Source: an uncultured Chloroflexota bacterium
GTDB taxonomy: Bacteria > Chloroflexota > Dehalococcoidia > UBA2979
DNA length: 6,158 bases
Direction of reading: 5' to 3'
NCBI GenBank assembly: GCA_902827055.1
Contig: CADEHD010000047.1
Coordinates: forward strand, 1 to 6,158
The position numbers and the translations under genes were made by a program. Of the stretch, positions 1 through 5,721 are shown one piece after another (position 1 is the stretch's first letter; each line of letters starts with the position of its first letter). The notes beneath the pieces are model-generated. The model had not been told where the DNA came from and made no database searches. It saw only the letters and a list, made by a program, of their open reading frames with translations.

Positions 1-43
1 GACGTGTCGCGCCAGGCGGCCAAGGCGCGCCCGCATACACCCG

Positions 44-49
44 TATACT
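44..49 (+). promoter_or_regulatory. Possible -10 hexamer for the BNR-repeat gene
   Basis: TATACT matches the bacterial -10 consensus at five of six positions. It lies 38 bases before the ATG at 88, which would leave a leader of about 30 bases containing the purine-rich ribosome binding site. No convincing -35 hexamer is seen at 16-18 bases upstream. It lies inside the longest open frame (GTG at 4), which argues that translation starts at the downstream ATG. Confidence 0.25.
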
Positions 50-73
50 CGGTGGCCGACCGGGCAATCGACG

Positions 74-81
74 AAGGGGGG
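74..81 (+). promoter_or_regulatory. Ribosome binding site that fixes the start at 88
   Basis: The run AAGGGGGG ends 6 bases before the ATG at 88. This is a strong Shine-Dalgarno-like purine tract at good spacing. The alternative GTG at 4 sits at the window edge, where no upstream site can be judged. Confidence 0.55.
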
Positions 82-87
82 CGAGCA

Positions 88-1188
88 ATGACAGGTCGAG
101 TCGTAGTGACGCTGGGCACCAGGAAGGGCGTCTTCCTCTACTCGAGCGACGCGAGTCGAGAACGCTGGGACCTCAGCGGCCCCTTCCTCGCCGGGCAGGA
201 CGTCAACCACGCCACCATCGATGCGCGCACCGGCATCCTCTACGCCACGGGCAACGACCCGTGGTTCGGACCGCGCGTGGCGATCTCGAGCGACCTCGGT
301 GCGACGTGGCACGACGCGCAGCGAAGCCCCCATTTCCAGGACGGGTCCCCACTGGGCTCGGTCGCCAGGCTGTGGCGAATCGAGCCGGGGCGCGACTCGG
401 AACCAGGTCGGCTCTGGTGCGGCGTCGACCCGGCCGCCCTCTTCCGCTCGGACGACGGCGGCGAGACCTGGGACGAGGTGCAGGGACTCAGCGAGCACCC
501 CACCCGCGAGCAGTGGTTCCCGGGCAACGGCGGACTGATCACGCACTCGATCGTCCTCGACCCCACCCGCACCGAACGTATGTGGGTGGGCATGTCCGCC
601 CCGAGCGTGTTCCGCTCGGATGACGGTGGGGCCTCGTGGCACGCGTCCAACAAGGGCATCCGCAACGGCTACGTGCGCTACGACCCCAGCGCGGAGGAGT
701 TCCCGGAGCACGGCCAGTGCGTGCACCACCTCGTGTACTCCGCGCGGCAGGACCGGCTGTACGCGCAGGTGCACTGGGGCACGGTCCGCAGCGACGACGG
801 CGGCGCCACGTGGGTGGACATCACTGCCGGACTGCCCTCGGACTTCGGGATGGTCATCGCGGCGCATCCGCGCAACGCCGATGTCGCGTACGTGGTGCCG
901 ATCGTGGGCGGCGAGTTCCGTGTGCCGCCCGAGGGGAAGTTGCGCGTCTACCGAACGGCGGACGCCGGGGCGACATGGCAGGCGCTCACCAGCGGCCTGC
1001 CGCAGGAGCAGGCGTACATGGGCACCTACCGCGAGGGGATGGCCATCGACCGACTGGACCCGGCGGGGCTGTACCTGGGCACGAACACCGGTCAGCTCTA
1101 CGTGAGCGCCGACGAGGGCGAACACTGGCGCGAGCTGACGTCGAACCTGCCGCCGATCTCCTCGGTGAGCGTGGCCGCCCTGGCGTAG
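88..1188 (+). CDS. BNR/Asp-box repeat protein (sialidase-like beta-propeller, WD40/YVTN/BNR type)
   Basis: This 366-residue protein is built from six Asp-box repeats (S/T-x-D-x-G-x-T/S-W) near residues 67-74, 121-128, 177-184, 235-242, 290-297 and 340-347. They are spaced about 45-60 residues apart, as expected for propeller blades. Proteins of this type are often labelled exo-alpha-sialidase or glycosyl hydrolase. The Asp box is structural rather than catalytic, and I see no F/Y-R-I-P arginine motif or other sialidase active-site signature, so enzymatic activity is not supported. There is no signal peptide: the chain opens with a beta-strand-like MTGRVVVTLGTRKGVFLY, which suggests a cytoplasmic protein. 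The frame is open back to GTG at 4, adding 28 residues, but the ATG at 88 has the better ribosome binding site and a domain-like beginning. The gene converges on the SulP gene with a 7-base gap. The family call is firm; the function is unknown. Confidence 0.85.
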   Translation: MTGRVVVTLGTRKGVFLYSSDASRERWDLSGPFLAGQDVNHATIDARTGILYATGNDPWFGPRVAISSDLGATWHDAQRSPHFQDGSPLGSVARLWRIEPGRDSEPGRLWCGVDPAALFRSDDGGETWDEVQGLSEHPTREQWFPGNGGLITHSIVLDPTRTERMWVGMSAPSVFRSDDGGASWHASNKGIRNGYVRYDPSAEEFPEHGQCVHHLVYSARQDRLYAQVHWGTVRSDDGGATWVDITAGLPSDFGMVIAAHPRNADVAYVVPIVGGEFRVPPEGKLRVYRTADAGATWQALTSGLPQEQAYMGTYREGMAIDRLDPAGLYLGTNTGQLYVSADEGEHWRELTSNLPPISSVSVAALA

Positions 1189-1199
1189 GCGGCGCTCAC
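1165..1199. terminator. Hairpin shared by two convergent genes, possible bidirectional terminator
   Basis: GTGAGCG (1165-1171) pairs perfectly with CGCTCAC (1193-1199). CCGCC (1175-1179) pairs with GGCGG (1188-1192), leaving a 3-base bulge and an 8-base loop. The 12 base pairs cover the TAG stop of the plus-strand gene (1186-1188) and the TGA stop of the minus-strand gene (1196-1198). No T-tract follows on either side, so classical intrinsic termination is not shown. The placement between convergent stop codons still suggests a role in termination or in protecting mRNA 3' ends. Confidence 0.4.
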
Positions 1200-2881
1200 T
1201 CCGCGTGGAGCGGGCCGCCGGCGACACCCGCTGAGCCATCGAGGGGGTGCGCGTACGGAACTGAGTTCACGGCGTCCCGCGTCGCCTCGAAGACGTTGTG
1301 GCGCCCCACGAGATCGAGCAGCCCGAATCGCTCCATCACGCCGCGAACGTGAGGGGGTGGTGCCGACAGCATCGTGCGCTTCCCGCGGCGCTGCCGATGC
1401 TCAATCACCCCCTCGAGCGTCAGCAGCCCCGTGGTGTCGATGTCGTGCACGTCCTTCATCCGCAGGACCAGCGCGTCGTACTCGGCGCCCCACAGCTCGT
1501 ACTCGAACGCCGCGGCGCTGTGGAACGACAGCAGCCCTTGCAGCGTGAAGACCGTCACGTCGGGCCGACTCTGGATGAGGTCGCTGAGCTCGGGCGACAC
1601 TTGCTGGATCCGTCCAGTCTGGTCGGGCAGCAGTTCCTGCGCCGCAGGAAGCGCGATCAACTTGCGCAGCAGGAGAGCCACGGAGACCACCACCCCGAAG
1701 GCGATCGCGTAGGTCAGGTCAAAGAACACCGTGATCAGGATGGTCGAGACGAGCACGACCAGGTCGCCGCGCGGCGCACGCCGCAGCAGCCGCGTGACCT
1801 CGGGTACCTCCGCGATGTTCCACGCCACGACGATCAGCACGGCCGCGAGCGCGGCGAGAGGGATCAGCCCCGCCCACGGAGCGAGCACGAGCGTCGCCAC
1901 GAGCACCGTCGCCGCATGCACCATCGCTGAGACCCGCGATGTCGCGCCGCTCCGGATCCCGGTCGCCGTGCGTGCGATGGCTGCGGTCGCAGGCATGCCT
2001 CCGAAGAAGGGCGACACGATATTGGCGAGTCCTTGACCCCGCAGCTCGCGATCCGGGTCGTGACGAAACTCGGCGTTCGCCAGGCCATCCGCAACGACAG
2101 CGCTCAGTAACGACTCGACGGCCCCGAGGACGGCGACCGACGCGCTCGCGGGGAGCAGCGCCCACGCGACCGACAGGTCAACCCACGCGAGCGTCGGCCG
2201 CGGGAACACGGCAGAGATCTCCCCGTAGCGCTCGGCGAGGGTGGGGGTATCGATGCCTGCGAGCTGCACGTACGCGCTCGCCGCGAGGAGCGCCGCCAGT
2301 GGGCCTGGAACTCGCCGCAGTCCCGGCAGCCGCGGCCACGCGACAAGGAGCAGGACCGACGCGATCCCCAGCGCCGGCGTCGTGGGCGTGACCGTGGAGA
2401 GGTGGCTCGCCGTATCGAGCACCCGCTCATGGAAGTGCTCGAGTTTCGGATTCGTACCGCTCACAGCGAGGAACGCGTTGAGCTGACCGAACGCGAGCAC
2501 GACCGCGATGCCGGCCGTGAAGCCGGTCACCACCAGCCCGGGCATGAATCGCATCAGGCGCCCGAACCGGAACGCGCTCATCGCCAGCAGCAGCAGGCCG
2601 GACATGGCGGCAACCATCGGGAGCGCATCAACGCCGTGCACGATGACGACGTGGGAGAGGATCGGCACGAGCGCCGCCGTCGGCCCGGTCACGTTGAACT
2701 CGGAGCCGCCGAAGAGCGCTGCGACGAACCCCGCGAACACCGCTGTGTAGAGGCCGACAACGGGACTCACGCCGACCGCGACCGCCAGTGCGAGAGAGAG
2801 CGGAAGCGCGACCACGCCAACAACCAGCCCTGGCGCGATGTTGCTGCTGAACGACCGTGACCAGGCCGGCGAGCGGAGCAT
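1196..2881 (-). CDS. SulP family inorganic anion transporter with C-terminal STAS domain
   Basis: This 561-residue membrane protein has the full length and two-part architecture of bacterial SulP/SLC26 carriers. Hydrophobic helices fill residues about 15-405. They include the TM3 region EFNVTGPTAALVPIL (61-75), the carboxylate-bearing AVESLLSAVVADGLA (254-268, Glu256) and GGMPATAAIARTATGIRSG (294-312). A cytoplasmic STAS domain spans about 428-538, with the characteristic DIDTTGLLTLEG at 480-491. SulP members carry sulfate, bicarbonate (BicA) or C4-dicarboxylates (DauA), and the substrate cannot be read from this sequence. No carbonic anhydrase or sulfate-assimilation gene is adjacent. In the third motif, Ala300 and Gly308 stand where many bacterial homologues, as I recall them, have Gly and Asn. 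The ATG start is preceded by AGGAA (minus strand, 2891-2895) at 9 bases, a good ribosome binding site. The gene converges on the BNR gene and lies 125 bases downstream of the VIT1-type gene. Confidence 0.95.
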   Translation of the reverse strand: MLRSPAWSRSFSSNIAPGLVVGVVALPLSLALAVAVGVSPVVGLYTAVFAGFVAALFGGSEFNVTGPTAALVPILSHVVIVHGVDALPMVAAMSGLLLLAMSAFRFGRLMRFMPGLVVTGFTAGIAVVLAFGQLNAFLAVSGTNPKLEHFHERVLDTASHLSTVTPTTPALGIASVLLLVAWPRLPGLRRVPGPLAALLAASAYVQLAGIDTPTLAERYGEISAVFPRPTLAWVDLSVAWALLPASASVAVLGAVESLLSAVVADGLANAEFRHDPDRELRGQGLANIVSPFFGGMPATAAIARTATGIRSGATSRVSAMVHAATVLVATLVLAPWAGLIPLAALAAVLIVVAWNIAEVPEVTRLLRRAPRGDLVVLVSTILITVFFDLTYAIAFGVVVSVALLLRKLIALPAAQELLPDQTGRIQQVSPELSDLIQSRPDVTVFTLQGLLSFHSAAAFEYELWGAEYDALVLRMKDVHDIDTTGLLTLEGVIEHRQRRGKRTMLSAPPPHVRGVMERFGLLDLVGRHNVFEATRDAVNSVPYAHPLDGSAGVAGGPLHAE

Positions 2882-2905
2882 GCAGCTCGATTCCTGTGCA
2901 CTCTC

Positions 2906-2933
2906 CGTGTACCACCCCTGCGAGTACGTTCAA
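2906..2933 (-). promoter_or_regulatory. Weak promoter candidate for the SulP gene
   Basis: On the minus strand, TTGAAC (2933-2928) is followed after 16 bases by TACACG (2911-2906). This ends 24 bases before the SulP ATG and leaves room for the AGGAA ribosome binding site. Both hexamers deviate from consensus, so this is only a candidate. Its main value is to suggest that the gene need not be read through from the VIT1-type gene. Confidence 0.22.
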
Positions 2934-2984
2934 CGCCGCGCGCGGTCGCACGGGCGATCGGGTGGTGTCGCTGTCGGACGATCA

Positions 2985-3000
2985 GGCCCGCGATCGGGCT
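2985..3000 (-). terminator. Small hairpin just after the VIT1-type gene
   Basis: In the minus-strand transcript, GCCCG (2999-2995) and CGGGC (2990-2986) form a 5-bp GC stem around a 4-base loop. A flanking G-U pair could extend it. It begins 7 bases past the TGA stop of the VIT1-type gene. No U-tract follows, and an alternative CGATC/GATCG pairing overlaps it, so termination is uncertain. Confidence 0.22.
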
Positions 3001-3006
3001 GGGCGC

Positions 3007-3498
3007 TCAGACGCTGAAGAGCGAGCCGACGGCGAGCCCGATGATGGTCGCGATCCCCCCGATGATCAGCAGCTCGGTCGCGCTCCGCATCGCGGAGTGG
3101 TTCACGACCTTGCCCTTCACGTATCCCACGAGGAACAGCGCCACAAACGCGCCACCGATACTGACGTATCGCGCCTGGGGCTGTTCGAGCAGAATCGTGG
3201 GGACCACCGGCACCATGCCGGCGCCGAAGTAACTCACAAACATGATCAGCGCGCCCAGCACGAGGTTGTCCGTGTGCGAGTTCGTGACATCGAGCTCGTG
3301 CGCGGCCTTCTCGGAGGTGTACTGGCCGGCGGCCATCGATGACGCCTCGACCATGACGGCCACCAACGCTGCCATCACGATCACCGTCTTGTCATCGACG
3401 CCCGCGCTGATGCCGGCGACCACGCCAGTCGTCGAGACGATGCCGTCCTGCAGCCCGAAGAGCGCGCTCCTCAGGTACGCCTCGTGGATGTTCGCCAT
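3007..3498 (-). CDS. Compact VIT1/CCC1 family transporter, probably Fe2+/Mn2+
   Basis: This 163-residue protein has about five membrane helices (roughly 11-33, 38-60, 78-100, 110-126, 140-162), the topology of the vacuolar iron transporter family. TM1 carries the signature FGLQDGIVSTTGVVAG (14-29) with Asp18. TM2 carries VEASSMAAGQY (50-60) with Glu51 and Met55, the positions where the family places its metal-coordinating acidic and Met residues. The last helix has the typical LLIIGGIATIIGLAVG. Usual VIT1 proteins are about 230-250 residues because a Glu-rich helical metal-binding domain sits between TM2 and TM3. Here only about 17 residues (61-77) join them, so that domain is absent, with no sign of a frameshift. 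The ATG lies 7 bases after TACAAT and has only a weak GGAT upstream, which suggests leaderless translation. Expected role: moving Fe2+ or Mn2+ out of the cytoplasm. The family call is strong; metal and direction are inferred. Confidence 0.9.
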   Translation of the reverse strand: MANIHEAYLRSALFGLQDGIVSTTGVVAGISAGVDDKTVIVMAALVAVMVEASSMAAGQYTSEKAAHELDVTNSHTDNLVLGALIMFVSYFGAGMVPVVPTILLEQPQARYVSIGGAFVALFLVGYVKGKVVNHSAMRSATELLIIGGIATIIGLAVGSLFSV

Positions 3499-3505
3499 TC
3501 ATCCG

Positions 3506-3511
3506 ATTGTA
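3506..3511 (-). promoter_or_regulatory. -10 hexamer placed for a leaderless VIT1-type mRNA
   Basis: TACAAT on the minus strand matches the -10 consensus at five of six positions and ends 7 bases before the ATG at 3498. Transcription from it would begin at or next to the start codon. The poor ribosome binding site is consistent with a leaderless message. No clear -35 hexamer is seen. Confidence 0.4.
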
Positions 3512-3526
3512 GGCGGGTGAATGGGT

Positions 3527-3550
3527 GCGAGCCCGTGACCTTGGACTCGC
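3527..3550 (-). terminator. Hairpin between the MFS and VIT1-type genes
   Basis: The minus-strand transcript contains GCGAGTCC (3550-3543) and GGGCTCGC (3534-3527) around an 8-base loop. This is an 8-bp stem with one G-U pair. The plus-strand version would have a C-A mismatch instead, so the structure suits minus-strand RNA. It starts 21 bases after the MFS stop codon and ends before the TACAAT promoter element of the VIT1-type gene. No U-tract follows, so it may be a factor-dependent terminator or a 3' stabiliser. Confidence 0.35.
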
Positions 3551-3570
3551 GACCACGGAGACGGCTGGGG

Positions 3571-4878
3571 CTAGGACTCGCGGGCGAGCATCGCGGGGGG
3601 CGCGAACTCGGCGGCCTTGGGGCGTCGGGGAGGACGCGCAAACAGCACGAGCACCGCCCCGAGGGCGAAGGCACTCAGCGACACCGTCCAGACGTACCCG
3701 GGGGCGAACGAGTCGAGGAGGTACCCGTAGAGCGGAGCACCGACTCCAGACGCCGCGATGGAGACGGGCAGCGTGACACCTCGCAGCGCGCCGACCGACT
3801 GCACGCCGAAGTAGTTGGGCCAGACGAGGTTATTCAGGGTGATGAAGCCGCCGGCCGCGGCGCCCCACAGGAAGTTGTGAGCGAGGATCGTGTACGCCTC
3901 GCCATTGCTGGCGATCATCGGCAGGATCGAGAGCGACAGCCCCCCGAACCCGACGAAGCCCAGGTATCGCACCGGTACGCGGTCCCCGAGTGAGCCGAAC
4001 ACCATCAGCGAGAACACGACAGTGAGCGGATCGAGCGCCGTGCCGAGGCCGACCAGCGCGGGCGACATGCCCAGCTCGGTCCAGTAGTGGACACGATGCA
4101 CCAGCGTCCCCGTCAGCGCCACGCCCGAGCAGCCCAGCGCCGCGAGCAGGAGCCACATCGCAGGCGTCCGCAGCGCCTCGCGCACCGTCCACTGCTCATG
4201 GGTCGCAATCGCCGAGGTGCGCGACGGCACCCCACCCGCCGCCGGCGCCTCGAGCGCGCCGTCCGGGTGCAGCCCCATGTCCTCGGGGGTGCGACGGACG
4301 AAGAGGATGCTCACCCCCGCGATCCCCCCCGCCACGACCAGGCCAAACACCGCATAGGTCGTGCGCCAGCCGAACGCCTCGATGAGGGCCTGGGTGGCGG
4401 GAATCGCGATGGTGGTGCCGGCCGCCATGCCCGTGGTGGCCACGGCAAGCGCGCGACCGCGCTTGAGCACGAACCACTTCGCGAGGGGGACCTGCGTCAG
4501 CAGCTGCCCGGCGGGCCCTCCGAACCCGGCGAACCCGGTGAGCGCGAACAGCGCGTAGACCAGCCACAGGCTGTGGACGAAGGACAGCGCCACCATCGTG
4601 CAGCCGGCGAGCAGCCCGCAGGCCGCACCTAGCCAACGAGTGCCGTGGCGATCGATCAGCACCCCGAGCAGCGGTCCCGCGAGGCCTGCTGTCACGAGCC
4701 GCAGGGTCAGGGACCAGGACAGCGCGCTGGTGCTGACGCCCAGGTCGTCGCTCATCGGACCGATGAAGAACGAGAAGATCACCGGATTCAGCGTGGAGCT
4801 CAGGAGGTTGATCGCGAGCGCACTCGCGACCATGACCCAGCCATAAAAGAAGCGGGCGGCGAAGAAGCGCGTCAGCAC
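3571..4878 (-). CDS. MFS transporter, monocarboxylate / oxalate-formate antiporter-like
   Basis: Read from GTG at 4878, this is a 435-residue carrier with about 12 hydrophobic helices. It opens with FFAARFFYGWVMVASA, typical of the oxalate/formate antiporter (OFA) and monocarboxylate branch of the major facilitator superfamily. Motif A between helices 2 and 3 reads GVLIDRHGTRW (residues 72-82) and is partly repeated in the second half as FGSLGDRVPVRY (294-305). A central hydrophilic loop lies near residues 195-230, and the segment from GRALAVATTG to FGWRTTYAVFGL is family-typical. The substrate is probably a small carboxylate but cannot be named. The start is uncertain: the frame stays open to GTG at 4998, adding 40 Arg/Pro-rich residues with no ribosome binding site, and TTG at 4890 has GAGGG 12 bases upstream. 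I prefer a downstream start because homologues place FFYGW close to the N terminus and a TATCAT promoter element lies inside the extension. Confidence 0.9.
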   Translation of the reverse strand: MLTRFFAARFFYGWVMVASALAINLLSSTLNPVIFSFFIGPMSDDLGVSTSALSWSLTLRLVTAGLAGPLLGVLIDRHGTRWLGAACGLLAGCTMVALSFVHSLWLVYALFALTGFAGFGGPAGQLLTQVPLAKWFVLKRGRALAVATTGMAAGTTIAIPATQALIEAFGWRTTYAVFGLVVAGGIAGVSILFVRRTPEDMGLHPDGALEAPAAGGVPSRTSAIATHEQWTVREALRTPAMWLLLAALGCSGVALTGTLVHRVHYWTELGMSPALVGLGTALDPLTVVFSLMVFGSLGDRVPVRYLGFVGFGGLSLSILPMIASNGEAYTILAHNFLWGAAAGGFITLNNLVWPNYFGVQSVGALRGVTLPVSIAASGVGAPLYGYLLDSFAPGYVWTVSLSAFALGAVLVLFARPPRRPKAAEFAPPAMLARES

Positions 4879-4965
4879 GAGATGCGGCAATGGGGCACGG
4901 AACCCTCGAGTCTGGGTGGGCGCCTCGAGAGGGCGGAGCGTCCGTTCGGGGCTGGCGAAGGGAGA

Positions 4966-4971
4966 ATGATA
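4966..4971 (-). promoter_or_regulatory. Possible -10 hexamer for the MFS gene
   Basis: TATCAT on the minus strand matches the -10 consensus at five of six positions, with a weak TTCGAG 17 bases upstream. It lies within the longest open MFS frame, 75-87 bases before the candidate starts at 4890 (TTG) and 4878 (GTG). If real, it excludes the GTG at 4998 as a start. Confidence 0.25.
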
Positions 4972-5004
4972 CCGCGGGCCGCGCCCGCCTCGAAGCACGC
5001 GTCA

Positions 5005-5020
5005 CGCGAGCGCGCTCGCG
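5005..5020. repeat. 16-base perfect palindrome between the MFS and lipoprotein-like genes
   Basis: CGCGAGCGCGCTCGCG is perfectly self-complementary over 16 bases, with two-fold symmetry about 5012/5013. It sits 63 bases past the stop of the lipoprotein-like gene and upstream of the MFS promoter candidate. It could be an operator for the MFS gene. As RNA it could form a 6-bp stem with a 4-base loop after the lipoprotein-like gene. No T-tract follows. In GC-rich DNA some such palindromes arise by chance. Confidence 0.5.
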
Positions 5021-5083
5021 ATCGTCAGCAGCCCGAAGACCACGAACAGGATGGCGGCCCAACGAGACGCCTGTGAGTCGCGC

Positions 5084-5647
5084 CTAGGGCGGGCCGGCCA
5101 GCGCCAGAACCGTCACGGTCAACTGAGTGCTCACGACACCATCGAGTAGGAACGTGAGCTCCCAGCACCCGGGCGCTGGGAGCGAGAAGCCAACCAGCTG
5201 CAACCCGACATCGCCGTAGCCATCGAGTACGTCGAGGGTGGGGAGTGGCGCTGCGCCATCGATGCGCCGCCCGGTCGCGGCGATGCGTCCGGGTACGAGC
5301 CGGACCACGAAGAGTCGATCGTGGAGAGCGACCGGGCCGCGCGGAACGGTGACCCAGATCGCGTCGTTGCCTGCCATCGAGAGATTGGCGCGGACGACAT
5401 CGGGGTGGCTGGAGCCACTGACAATGGGGCGGGCGGCCTCGGCTGGCACGAGGTCAAGGGGCGCCGCGCGCGTGACGGGACACGCCGCGCTGGCGGATGG
5501 CGACACCACCTCGAGCGCAGGAGTGGCAGCCGTGGGCGTCGAGGTCGGCGGAGCCGCGTCGGCACAGGCACCGGCGGCGAGCAGCGCCAGGAGTGCCAGG
5601 AGTGCCAGGAGTGCCAGGAGAGTCGACGGCCACAAGGCTCGATACAT
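5084..5647 (-). CDS. Secreted or lipid-anchored protein of unknown function
   Basis: From ATG at 5647 this is a 187-residue protein. Residues 1-29 form a signal peptide: MYR, a run of Leu-Leu-Ala repeats, then AAGACADAAPP. Cys28 could be a lipidated cysteine, but position -3 is Ala rather than the usual Leu, and A-C-A at 27-29 also suits signal peptidase I. Lipoprotein versus secreted protein is therefore open. A Pro/Thr/Ala-rich linker (about 30-52) leads to a beta-rich domain (about 56-185) with IWVTVP (97-102), Cys56 and Cys161 as a possible disulfide, and PGCWELTF (159-166) near the end. Small bacterial lipoproteins often carry a similar PGCW strand. The frame is open to 5851, but the extra residues look non-secretory. 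GAGGG lies 13 bases upstream, and a TACATT element 6 bases upstream would allow leaderless initiation. The gene is divergent from the polymerase gene. I do not recognise a named family. Confidence 0.75.
   Translation of the reverse strand: MYRALWPSTLLALLALLALLALLAAGACADAAPPTSTPTAATPALEVVSPSASAACPVTRAAPLDLVPAEAARPIVSGSSHPDVVRANLSMAGNDAIWVTVPRGPVALHDRLFVVRLVPGRIAATGRRIDGAAPLPTLDVLDGYGDVGLQLVGFSLPAPGCWELTFLLDGVVSTQLTVTVLALAGPP
5586..5621 (-). repeat. 9-base tandem repeat encoding Leu-Leu-Ala units in a signal peptide
   Basis: On the plus strand the unit GCCAGGAGT occurs four times in a row; the fourth copy differs only in its last base. On the minus strand it reads CTC CTG GCA, that is Leu-Leu-Ala, within the hydrophobic core of the signal peptide of the gene at 5084-5647. 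A fifth Leu-Leu-Ala uses different codons (CTG CTC GCC). Gain or loss of a unit changes the core by three residues without shifting the frame. Confidence 0.9.
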
Positions 5648-5653
5648 GTTCGT

Positions 5654-5659
5654 AATGTA
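5654..5659 (-). promoter_or_regulatory. -10-like hexamer directly before the lipoprotein-like gene
   Basis: TACATT on the minus strand ends 6 bases before ATG at 5647, the same geometry as TACAAT before the VIT1-type gene. It would give a nearly leaderless transcript. No good -35 hexamer is present. Confidence 0.28.
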
Positions 5660-5686
5660 GCCCTCGGGCATGCAAACGGCGCCAGT

Positions 5687-5700
5687 AGCACTTGCGTGCT
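5687..5700. repeat. 14-base dyad in the divergent intergenic region
   Basis: AGCAC (5687-5691) and GTGCT (5696-5700) are perfect inverted arms around TTGC. The dyad lies midway between the divergent gene starts (5647 and 5752), a natural position for an operator acting on one or both promoters. Confidence 0.4.
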
Positions 5701-5721
5701 GGTGATGTAGAACTTCTGTGC

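Noticed and set aside
240..665. Minus-strand open frame of 141 codons within the BNR-repeat gene
   Set aside because: It is antisense to a gene with clear repeats, its protein has no recognisable domain, and such frames are expected in GC-rich DNA.
1298..1930. Plus-strand open frame of 210 codons opposite the SulP gene
   Set aside because: The product is a low-complexity Arg/His/Gln/Glu-rich chain mirroring SulP codons, with no domain and no good ribosome binding site.
2402..2860. Plus-strand open frame of 152 codons opposite the SulP N-terminal region
   Set aside because: Strongly charged, His/Arg/Glu-rich shadow of hydrophobic codons on the other strand.
3007..4998. SulP, VIT1-type and MFS genes as one metabolic operon
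   Set aside because: Gaps of 72 and 125 bases contain hairpins and promoter-like hexamers, and the substrates of the three families share no clear pathway.
4196..5062. Minus-strand open frame of 288 codons overlapping the MFS gene
   Set aside because: It is in another frame of the same strand, rich in Arg/Ala/Gly/His without membrane segments. The MFS frame has clear family motifs.
5640..5656. Possible Gram-positive-type LexA box around ACATGTTCG
   Set aside because: Only one half (GTTCG) fits; the other arm is broken by an extra base and does not give the GAAC-N4-GTTC spacing.
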